This document shows, one piece after another, positions 17,070 through 24,862 of a stretch of 64,000 bases of DNA; the first letter of the stretch is position 1; every line of letters begins with the position of its first letter. Source of the stretch: Phycisphaerales bacterium UBA5793 (GTDB taxonomy: Bacteria > Planctomycetota > Phycisphaerae > Phycisphaerales > UBA5793). The notes under the pieces are model-generated. The model did not search any database. It was not told the DNA's origin and worked only from the letters and a program-made list of their open reading frames with translations. The position numbers were made by a program, and so were the translations under genes. The stretch spans positions 92,184-156,183 of the forward strand of contig DIDT01000032.1 in NCBI GenBank assembly GCA_002418285.1. Reading direction: 5' to 3'.

Positions 17070-18161
17070 ATGGCGGAAACGCACAAGGAAATCGTCAAAG
17101 TCTGGATCGCTCCCGGCTGCATCGTTTGCGATGCCTGCGAAACGGACTGTCCTGAGGTGTTTGACGTGCAGGAAGAGACCTGCATCATTCGCCCCCCGGC
17201 CCTCAAGCCGGATTTCACGCGACCGCTCACCCCGTCGATCATCACCGCTGCCGAGGGCTGCCCCGTCGATGTCATCAAGTTTGACATGATCGACGTTGAT
17301 GGCCCGGAGCCTGCCGAGTGGGCCAAGCAGAAGGAAGCGGCGGAGGCCCCCGCCGCCGCCGGCGGGGGCGCTGGTGGGGGTGGTGGAGGCGGAGCCGCCG
17401 CTGCCGTCAGTTACGCCCCTCCCGATCCGAAGTGGGTCCAACTGCTCGAGGCGGCCCATGTCTCCGGCAGTCGGTCCGCAGGCGGGCCGCGATCAGTTAT
17501 TCGCACGGCCAAGGTCCAACCCGAGTCAATTCAACAGGCGTTGCCTCTCGGGGCTCCGCCGGACGCGCAATTCGCCACGATGGTTGGTACCGGCTTCGTA
17601 AAGGCCGGCAAGTCGGTCGCTGATCGCATTCGCGAGACGGCCGAGAAGAAAGTCGCTGCGAGCACCGGCATGACGCGCCGCGGCTTTGGAGTGACGCTTG
17701 CTGCCGCCTGGGGCGCGCTCGTCTTTGTCAGCGCGACTTCGCTCGCCTGGCTCCAGTCATTCATGATTCCCAAGGCGCCGATCCTGCCGCCCACTCGCGT
17801 GCGCGTCGGCAAGCTTTCCGCGTACTCCGAACTTGGCGTGTACGAGGACTACAAACCGCAGAACATTTGGATCGTCACGCTCGAAGAAGAGGGCGTCAAG
17901 AAGGTCGTCGCAATCAACACCGTCTGCACGCACCTCGGCTGCATTCCGAACTGGTTGCCCGCCGCCCAGATCTTCAAGTGCCCCTGCCACGGCTCAGGAT
18001 TCCGCAAGACCGGCATCAACTTCGAAGGCCCCGCGCCGCGACCATTGGAGCGCTTCAAGGTCGAGGTTGACGCGACCGGCACGCTCATCGTGGACAAGGG
18101 CACCAAGTTCCGTCAGGAACTCGGTCAGTGGTCCAACCCGGCGGCCCAGATCCTCGTCTGA
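17070..18161 (+). CDS. Ferredoxin-Rieske fusion protein, membrane-anchored
   Basis: 363 residues with an unusual order. Residues 1-75 are a 4Fe-4S ferredoxin (Cys 17, 20, 23 and 27 in GCIVCDACETDCPEVF, then EGCPVDVIKF). Residues ~88-112 are an Ala/Gly-rich linker. A helical middle follows, then at ~202-230 a Tat-like TRRGF just before a hydrophobic helix (GVTLAAAWGALVFVSATSLA). The C-terminal ~130 residues are a Rieske [2Fe-2S] domain with box 1 CTHLGC and box 2 CPCHGSGF. The layout implies a ferredoxin on the cytoplasmic side and a Rieske centre outside, so electrons could pass across the membrane. That is inference. A terminator follows at 18193. Confidence 0.88.
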   Translation: MAETHKEIVKVWIAPGCIVCDACETDCPEVFDVQEETCIIRPPALKPDFTRPLTPSIITAAEGCPVDVIKFDMIDVDGPEPAEWAKQKEAAEAPAAAGGGAGGGGGGGAAAAVSYAPPDPKWVQLLEAAHVSGSRSAGGPRSVIRTAKVQPESIQQALPLGAPPDAQFATMVGTGFVKAGKSVADRIRETAEKKVAASTGMTRRGFGVTLAAAWGALVFVSATSLAWLQSFMIPKAPILPPTRVRVGKLSAYSELGVYEDYKPQNIWIVTLEEEGVKKVVAINTVCTHLGCIPNWLPAAQIFKCPCHGSGFRKTGINFEGPAPRPLERFKVEVDATGTLIVDKGTKFRQELGQWSNPAAQILV

Positions 18162-18192
18162 TTCACGCATCTGGCGTCGTACAGAACACAAC

Positions 18193-18232
18193 AGGGTGAG
18201 AGGCAATCATGCTTCTCACCCTTCCAGTTTTT
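18193..18232 (+). terminator. Intrinsic terminator after the ferredoxin-Rieske gene
   Basis: A 9-bp inverted repeat (AGGGTGAGA / TCTCACCCT) with a 12-nt loop. It is followed six bases later by TTTTT on the plus strand. It lies between two convergent genes and is oriented to stop the ferredoxin-Rieske transcript. Confidence 0.75.
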
Positions 18233-18254
18233 CTCTGCGACGTTTGCGACCAGG

Positions 18255-19937
18255 TCAATCGTTCAGGGCACGGTTACCCACGCCGTAGTTGAGCACCGTC
18301 ATCGCGAAGATCACAGCGAACATCGCCCACGCCACTGCTGACGCGAGCCCAAGCTGAAACTCGTCAGTGAACGCAAGGTTGTAGATGTAGTAGGTGAGCA
18401 CTTCGGTTCCATACTTGCCCTGCGTCATCGCGCGGGCCTGGTCGAAGCCACCCTGCAAGCCGCCGATGGTCGACATGATGACAATGAAGAAAGTGGTGGG
18501 GGCCAGTTGGGGCCAGGTCACGTTCCAGAATCGCCGCCAAGTGCCGGCCCCGTCGATTTCCGCCGCCTCCAACAGTTCAGGCGGTACATTGGACAAGCCC
18601 GCCAGGAACAGCAGCATGTTCGCCCCGCCCACCGCCGTCCACACACCCATCAGAATCAGCGCGGGTTTCGCCCAGCGCTCATCAACGAGCCAGCGCGGCG
18701 GCTGCAACCCTTCACCGGCGGCGAACCCTTCACGCACTGGCGTCGCGCGTGACATGACGCGAGCGATCGCCGCTTGCGCCTTCGCCTCAGCATTGATCGA
18801 GGAGGCAAGCGACTCGCCCAGCAGTCGAGGCTGAATCGACTCGCCGAGCGTATCGAAGATCAGATTGATCTCTGCTTCGCTCAAACCCGTGTCAGCGGCG
18901 CGGAGATCAGCGCGAATCGAAGCCGCCTCCTCGGTGGAAAAGTCCGCATACCCCGTCGCGAACAGCGACCGCGCCGGCATCTGGCACAGCGCGTAGCCGA
19001 CACCCAGCCCCGTCGCCGCGATCGCCGCAACGGCCATAGCCGACCCGACCAGCGACAGCGAGCCGAAGTCACCGTCGAGCCGCTTGCGCACGGACACGAG
19101 CAGCAGCCAGCCACAACCGATCGATGCGCCGATCCAGACGGCAACGCCCAGCGCGTACCACAGTCCGGCCGGCGTGCTCGTCACCGCCCCCTGCATCCAA
19201 TCGCACGCCGGGCGCAGCAACTCGTTGATCGCCCCTCCCGTCGGTTTGTAGAGCGACTTCCAGAGCAGGAACAACGCGATGCCCGCGAGCAGACTTGGCA
19301 GGTAGAAGATGGTGCGAAACACGACTACGCCGCCGCCGAGACCGATCGCCGTGATACCCCCGAGCGCGAGAAACAGCATCGCCACGGCCTTGGCGGACCG
19401 CACGTCCAGTTCATGCCGCTCGAGCACCTGCTGATACGTCACCTGAATGGCTTGCTCACCCTGAATCTGCGCAGCGCTGCTCGCAAACGCCTCCCGTGTC
19501 GGCACCGGCCCTGGATGCATGACGAGATACGTGCTGCCTGCCGCAAGCATGCCGATCACCAGCGCGATCGCCACACCCTTCCACTTCGTAGCGGAGCGCT
19601 GCGGCCCGATCGGCCGATTGAGCATGAGCGCCACGAGCAACGATCCCGCAATGCCGATCGGAATGCAGATCAGCAGGTACGCCGTGTTGTAGAACGCGGT
19701 CCAGAAGAAGTGGCTCTCGTCGCCCCACAGAATGCGGCGGAAATTCTCAAGACCGATGAACGACGGTGAGCGATTCGTCAGCTCGTTGTGTTTGGTCAGC
19801 GACCAGTCGGTAAAAGCCATCCACAAGCTGAACAGGACCGGCCCGGCTGTGAAGATCGCAAAGCCGATGAAGTTGGGCAGCAGAAACGCCCACGCCACAA
19901 TCAGGCGCTTGCGCGAACTCGATCCCCCGGCGCTCAT
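18255..19937 (-). CDS. Sugar ABC transporter permease, oversized (MalF-like)
   Basis: 560 residues, about twice the usual length of a carbohydrate permease. The N-terminus is typical (FLLPNFIGFAIFTAGPVLFS, then SPSFIGLENFRRILWG). The C-terminal part holds the EAA loop that contacts the ATPase (ELLEAAEIDGAGTWRRFWNV followed by TWPQLAP). Between them are extra membrane helices and two soluble inserts, at roughly residues 125-175 and 305-400 (e.g. FSTEEAASIRADLRAADTGL). The start overlaps the stop of the binding-protein gene by four bases (ATGA). No second permease (MalG-like) or ATPase gene lies nearby. The inserts are in frame with no stop, so they look genuine. Confidence 0.87.
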   Translation of the reverse strand: MSAGGSSSRKRLIVAWAFLLPNFIGFAIFTAGPVLFSLWMAFTDWSLTKHNELTNRSPSFIGLENFRRILWGDESHFFWTAFYNTAYLLICIPIGIAGSLLVALMLNRPIGPQRSATKWKGVAIALVIGMLAAGSTYLVMHPGPVPTREAFASSAAQIQGEQAIQVTYQQVLERHELDVRSAKAVAMLFLALGGITAIGLGGGVVVFRTIFYLPSLLAGIALFLLWKSLYKPTGGAINELLRPACDWMQGAVTSTPAGLWYALGVAVWIGASIGCGWLLLVSVRKRLDGDFGSLSLVGSAMAVAAIAATGLGVGYALCQMPARSLFATGYADFSTEEAASIRADLRAADTGLSEAEINLIFDTLGESIQPRLLGESLASSINAEAKAQAAIARVMSRATPVREGFAAGEGLQPPRWLVDERWAKPALILMGVWTAVGGANMLLFLAGLSNVPPELLEAAEIDGAGTWRRFWNVTWPQLAPTTFFIVIMSTIGGLQGGFDQARAMTQGKYGTEVLTYYIYNLAFTDEFQLGLASAVAWAMFAVIFAMTVLNYGVGNRALND

Positions 19938-21784
19938 CGCTTCGCCCCCGCAGTCAGATCATCCCACTTCGCTTTGAGTTCCGGATCGCGGTTGACGTTC
20001 GCCTGGATCTGGTTGTTGACCTGGTCTTCGATAAGCCGCGCCGCTTCCGCCGCACCGATTCGACCATTCATGAGCTGGTCCATCACGCGGCCGGCGAGAA
20101 ACCCGAGCCGCTCGGGGCCGATGAACGGGCTGAGTTGCTGGCTCTCGGCTCCATCCATCGCCTGTACGAAAACCGGTGAATCAAAGTCCTCCAGCCCGGG
20201 CAGCGGCTGCGGCGGCCCGGAAATACCTCCAGCGTCCGTGCAGTATTCGATCACTCCGCAGATCGAATCGAACGCGCCATTGATTCGGTCGTTGTATTCC
20301 TTGCTGGCAAGGAACTGCAGGAATCGCAGCGCCTCCTGTCGGTGCTTGCTCTTTCGATTCACCATCGCCACGCGAGCGCCGACGTCGGTGTACTTGATCC
20401 GCCCATCGACGGTCGGCACGTGCGCCACGCCGATGCGCAGCAGCCGGGCGCGGTCGTCGGCCGTGAGCGAAGTTCTGATCAGCGCCAGGTCGGCATCCGA
20501 CATCGGCGTTAGGATGTCGCGATTGAGCGCAGCGATGATCCGATCGATTGTGGCTCCCGTGTCATCATCCGCATTGGCTGCGGCCCGCCGCAGCGCCGGT
20601 TCGATCACGCGCTGGAAGTTCGTCTGGGCGTACGTGGCGTACTCCCACCGCCCGCCGATCGTCATGGCGCACAGTCGCGAGGCAAAGTAGAGCCCGCCGC
20701 TGCCGCCGCCGGTGAACCCGCCCGCAGCCGCCATGCTGGCGGTGTCCGCCGGGCTGGGCATGACGTGGTCGACGTACATGAGATCGAGATACGCCTGGAA
20801 CGCAGCGACCGTCTGCGGCGAGTTGTAGATGCACCGTGTGCCGTCATCGGTGAAGAACTTTCCGCCGTTGGACAGAGCCATCGGCCACGGGTGCATGCCG
20901 AAGATCCCCCAGCGCCGCCCGCCGGGGATGTCGGGCGAATCGACCGTCAGGCGCCGGGCGACATCGCGCATCTCGTCGATCGTCCAGCCGCCGGTTGGCG
21001 CATCGATGCCCGCCGCCTCGAACATCGCCTTGTTGTAAAACAGCACGGTGTAGCCGACGTTTGCGGGAAAGCCGTACTGCCGGCTGTTGTACACGAACGA
21101 AGACCACCCGGCATCGAAGCAGCGCTGATACTCAAAGCCGTGCTGTTTGGCTTCGTCTGTGACATCAAGCGCGATGCCCGAGCGAACCATCGCCTCCAGT
21201 TGCTTGGGGCCATAGGTCTCAAGCAGATCCGCACCCGCGCCGCCGATGGATTGAATCACCGGCTTGGTAACCTGCGCGCCTTCGCGCGTATCCCGGCTGG
21301 CCGGGTCGGTGACAACGTCAATTGGCTCGCCATAGTTCTGCAGATACCAGCGGCGGAAGAGCTGGATCTGCTGCCGCCGCGCAGGGTTGTCATCCGTTGC
21401 CCACACCAGCCGCACCACGCTCGACAGTGGCTTGTCGTGCGAGTCGTTGTACCACCTGCGAAAGCGGCTCTCCTGCTCCAGTCGTTGCGGATCATTGGCG
21501 GCATTCTCGCTCGACTCGGCGAATCGCGGCGGTTGCTGGCCGTACTCCGTGTAGTGCCACGTGCCATACGCTCGCTCCATAGCCACAACCGCCGGCAGAT
21601 CCGACATCTCCCAGAACGCCGCGATCATGCCGCGATCCGCATCGCGCTCGGGCAGCACCCAGATCACGCCGACGAACGTCAGCGCCGACCAGATCGCGAC
21701 CAGTGCAACGAACAGGACCTTCACGCGGTGGATTCCCCATTGAACTCTGCGGTGCAAGTGTAGACCCCGCCGATTCGCTACCAT
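19934..21784 (-). CDS. ABC transporter solute-binding protein (family 1, sugar), membrane-anchored
   Basis: 616 residues, longer than the usual ~430. Near residues 22-46 there is a membrane anchor (VLFVALVAIWSALTFVGVIW) rather than a lipobox. The binding-protein fold follows with KPVIQSIGGAGADLLETYGP, FPANVGYTVLFYNKAMFEAA, GWTIDEMRDVARRLT, MTIGGRWEYATYAQTNF and KSKHRQEALRFLQFLASKEY. It overlaps the permease gene by four bases. Its place beside GH13 and GH31 enzymes suggests maltose or maltodextrin uptake (inference). The start is uncertain: ATG 21784 is used, but a GTG just before the hydrophobic helix is also possible. Confidence 0.87.
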   Translation of the reverse strand: MVANRRGLHLHRRVQWGIHRVKVLFVALVAIWSALTFVGVIWVLPERDADRGMIAAFWEMSDLPAVVAMERAYGTWHYTEYGQQPPRFAESSENAANDPQRLEQESRFRRWYNDSHDKPLSSVVRLVWATDDNPARRQQIQLFRRWYLQNYGEPIDVVTDPASRDTREGAQVTKPVIQSIGGAGADLLETYGPKQLEAMVRSGIALDVTDEAKQHGFEYQRCFDAGWSSFVYNSRQYGFPANVGYTVLFYNKAMFEAAGIDAPTGGWTIDEMRDVARRLTVDSPDIPGGRRWGIFGMHPWPMALSNGGKFFTDDGTRCIYNSPQTVAAFQAYLDLMYVDHVMPSPADTASMAAAGGFTGGGSGGLYFASRLCAMTIGGRWEYATYAQTNFQRVIEPALRRAAANADDDTGATIDRIIAALNRDILTPMSDADLALIRTSLTADDRARLLRIGVAHVPTVDGRIKYTDVGARVAMVNRKSKHRQEALRFLQFLASKEYNDRINGAFDSICGVIEYCTDAGGISGPPQPLPGLEDFDSPVFVQAMDGAESQQLSPFIGPERLGFLAGRVMDQLMNGRIGAAEAARLIEDQVNNQIQANVNRDPELKAKWDDLTAGAKR

Positions 21785-21791
21785 TGCCTCT

Positions 21792-24791
21792 GTGAATACC
21801 CGTCCGGCAATTCTCCCCCGTCCGCCACGATTCCCGCTGTTGCTGCTGTTGGCGCTGCTGATGAGCGGCTGCTATTCGCTTCAAGCGGCGCAGCCGGTAT
21901 CGACCGACCCCGTCTGGCGACTCGCTGGCACCTTCAACGGCTGGTCCACCGCCAAAGAGGCCTGGCGCCTGACGCGCCTGCCCGATGGCAACTACTTCAT
22001 CGAAACCTGGCTCGATGCGGGTCATCACGAGTTCAAGTTCGTCCGCGATGGTGATTGGAGTATTGAGCATCTCGGCGCAGCGGGAGCGGCGGGCCAACTC
22101 GTTCAGCCAGGTGGCAACATCGTGCTCGACTTCGCCTCGCGCCGCCTCGTTTCAATCCTGCTCGATCCGATTCACAAGCAGTGGCGGCTGCAGCGGCCCG
22201 TCGTCACCGAGCCGGTGGCGATTGTTGACATCGTGGGCCAGCCGCGCGCCGGCGTGCCGCTTACCCTCGACGCCTCAAGCAGTCTGCTCCCCGTTGGTGA
22301 GGCCATCAAGGAGATTCGTGTCGTGTCGCGAGGACCGGGAGAAGTGAACGTACAAGACGATGCAGGCCACCCGGATCGCGCCATCGTGGTGCCTGGGCAG
22401 CCGGGCCACGTGGAACTCGATGTATCTATCCGCTGCGGTCAATGGTCAAAGCCCACTCGTATCGCATTTGACGTCACCGAGCGTATCAGCGCGATCGCCT
22501 CCGGTGTGCCCGGCGGATCAATCGACTTCACGCCGATCGAGGGCGACATGGTCTGGGGCGCCGTGGCGCAGGCGCCCTCCACCGCCGTGATGACCTTCAA
22601 GATCCACGACCCGCGCCATCGAGGCAGCGTGATCGCACTGGCGCATCCCGCGCAGCCCGGCGAGACGTTCGCCATTGTGTACGACCGACGCGTCGGCAAG
22701 GCCCAGGCGATTCCCGGCCGATTCAGTCTCGCATCAGAAGAGGGCCAGGCGCAGCTCGTCGAGGCCCGACACGAAGTCGTTGACACCTTCTGGCACGACC
22801 CGCGCCGACCCGATCACTTCGAACCCATCAGTGCCGGACTCGGCCTCGTCGAACTTACGGCAATCACACCGCCCCGGACTCCGGAACTCACCGTCGTACT
22901 GACGACCGCAAGCGGATCGCAGCGCCGCATTCCCATGGCCCCGGTCGACGCGCACCCCGACCAAAGCGTCTGGAAGGCGCGTTTAACGGCGCCGCGAGGC
23001 GCAACTCGCCTCACCTACAGCATCGAATCCCCCGGCCGCACTGCTGGTCAGTCGGGTGTCATCAGTCGTCAGTTCGATGTCAGCATCGACCCGTTCTTCG
23101 AAACGCCCGATTGGGCCAAGCGCGCCGTCTGGTACCAGATCTTCCCCGAGCGATTCCGCAACGGACAGAAAGCCAACGACCCGTACGGCAATCGAGTCTT
23201 CCCCATGGCATGGAACGCCCCGTGGAACGAACTCGCGCCCGGGGAGTGGCAGGCCTGGCAAGAGCGCGTGCGTGCCGCCGGTGACAATCCCGACAAGTAC
23301 GACCGCCAGAAGACCGGCCAACCCGGCGGCCGCTTCTACAACGTCGTCTGGGATCGACGCTACGGCGGCGACCTTCAGGGCGTCATCGAGAAACTCGACT
23401 ACCTCCGCGAACTCGGCATCAATTCGATCTATCTCAACCCGATCTTCGAAGCGGTGAGCATGCATAAGTATGACACCAGCGACTTCCGTCACGTCGATGA
23501 CAACTTCGGCGGCGACACCCGGCCGCCCGAATCCTGGCAGCCCGATCCCGACGAGTCCTATCACGATCCCGATTCGTGGAAGTGGACCGGCGCCGATCGC
23601 ACATTCCTCAAACTGCTTGACGAAGCGCACCAGCGCGACATGCACGTCATCATCGACGGCGTGTTCAATCACGTCGGCCGCAATCACCCCGCATTCCAGG
23701 ATGTGGTGAAGCACGGAAAGGCCTCGCCCTTTGCCAACTGGTTCGTGGCCGAGTTCGACGCGCGCGGCCGACTCCAGTCGTGGACGGCGTGGGACGGCCC
23801 GAGCGGTTGGCTGCCCAAACTCGCGCAGAATCCGGATGGTTCGCTCGTCGCACCTGTCATGCAGCACATCTTCGACATCACCCGCCGCTGGATGGACCCC
23901 GATGGTGATGGCGATCCATCCGATGGAATCGATGGCTGGCGACTCGATGTCCCGCTCGACGTCGGCGATCCATTCTGGAGGCAGTGGTGCGCCTACGTGC
24001 GATCGATCAATCCGAACGCGTACATCGTGGCCGAGATTTGGACCGACGGTGAAGCTCAGCCGCGATTGCGCGGCGACATGTTTGACGCCCAGATGCACTA
24101 CCCCTTCGCCGGCGCCGTCATCGACTGGCTCGCCAATGATCCCGACGTGTCGGCGCGCGATCTCGCGACGCGGCTCGACGCTGCCTTCGGCAACGAGGCA
24201 ACGGCGACGCAGATGGTCCAGCAGGATCTGTTCGCCAGCCACGACACCGACCGCCTCGTCTCGCGCCTCTTCAATGCGCGTCCCGGCTTCACCTTCGACT
24301 CGCGCAACCGCCCGCAGGATGGTGAGGAGTACAACGAAGCAAAGCCCGACGCCCACGCCTACGCGCTCAACCGCCTCGCCCTGGTCATGCAGGCGACCTA
24401 CATCGGCGCGCCGATGATCTACTACGGCGAAGAGATCGGCATGCACGGGGCCGACGACCCATCATGTCGCAAGCCTCGCCCCTGGCCCGACCTGCCCGAG
24501 ATGGTCGATCCTGACGATCGGCCCGATGCCGAACTCGAAGCGTTCTACCGCAAATGGCTCAACCTGCGCAATCAGAGTGATGTGCTGCAACTCGGCCTGG
24601 TGCGCCACCTCGACAGTGGTCGGCCCGATGTCTTCGCCTTCGAGCGCCGCGTGAACGAATCGGGGCTGCTCGTCGTGATCAATCGAGGCGATTCGTCCTA
24701 CAACGTCTCCGCGCTCGGCGGCCCGTACGCGAACTCGACGGCGATCGTCGCACCGCTTGATGCAAGTGTGGTCGAGGCGGCCGCACCGTAG
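21792..24791 (+). CDS. GH13 alpha-amylase-family glycosidase, lipoprotein
   Basis: 999 residues starting from GTG 21792. Residues 1-26 form a signal with lipobox (LLLLLALLMSGC). Residues ~38-85 resemble a starch-binding/CBM48-like module (WRLAGTFNGWSTAKEAWRL, HHEFKFVRDGDW). The GH13 barrel begins near residue 440 (AVWYQIFPERFRNG). It shows DGVFNHVGRNHPAFQ, the nucleophile region DGWRLDVP (~residue 717), the acid/base Glu in IVAEIW, and SHDTDR (~residue 816). The order resembles neopullulanase/cyclomaltodextrinase enzymes. It should cut alpha-glucans at the cell surface for the transporter encoded divergently. Confidence in the exact substrate is moderate. Confidence 0.9.
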   Translation: MNTRPAILPRPPRFPLLLLLALLMSGCYSLQAAQPVSTDPVWRLAGTFNGWSTAKEAWRLTRLPDGNYFIETWLDAGHHEFKFVRDGDWSIEHLGAAGAAGQLVQPGGNIVLDFASRRLVSILLDPIHKQWRLQRPVVTEPVAIVDIVGQPRAGVPLTLDASSSLLPVGEAIKEIRVVSRGPGEVNVQDDAGHPDRAIVVPGQPGHVELDVSIRCGQWSKPTRIAFDVTERISAIASGVPGGSIDFTPIEGDMVWGAVAQAPSTAVMTFKIHDPRHRGSVIALAHPAQPGETFAIVYDRRVGKAQAIPGRFSLASEEGQAQLVEARHEVVDTFWHDPRRPDHFEPISAGLGLVELTAITPPRTPELTVVLTTASGSQRRIPMAPVDAHPDQSVWKARLTAPRGATRLTYSIESPGRTAGQSGVISRQFDVSIDPFFETPDWAKRAVWYQIFPERFRNGQKANDPYGNRVFPMAWNAPWNELAPGEWQAWQERVRAAGDNPDKYDRQKTGQPGGRFYNVVWDRRYGGDLQGVIEKLDYLRELGINSIYLNPIFEAVSMHKYDTSDFRHVDDNFGGDTRPPESWQPDPDESYHDPDSWKWTGADRTFLKLLDEAHQRDMHVIIDGVFNHVGRNHPAFQDVVKHGKASPFANWFVAEFDARGRLQSWTAWDGPSGWLPKLAQNPDGSLVAPVMQHIFDITRRWMDPDGDGDPSDGIDGWRLDVPLDVGDPFWRQWCAYVRSINPNAYIVAEIWTDGEAQPRLRGDMFDAQMHYPFAGAVIDWLANDPDVSARDLATRLDAAFGNEATATQMVQQDLFASHDTDRLVSRLFNARPGFTFDSRNRPQDGEEYNEAKPDAHAYALNRLALVMQATYIGAPMIYYGEEIGMHGADDPSCRKPRPWPDLPEMVDPDDRPDAELEAFYRKWLNLRNQSDVLQLGLVRHLDSGRPDVFAFERRVNESGLLVVINRGDSSYNVSALGGPYANSTAIVAPLDASVVEAAAP

Positions 24792-24862
24792 CAAATGAAT
24801 GGAACGATCGGGTGCCACACACCACTTCGCTTTGAATGATGTGTGCGAATAGGCAATCGCGC

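Noticed and set aside
22983..24446. A 487-codon minus-strand frame inside the GH13 gene
   Set aside because: Shadow of the GH13 coding frame, without start signal or domain.
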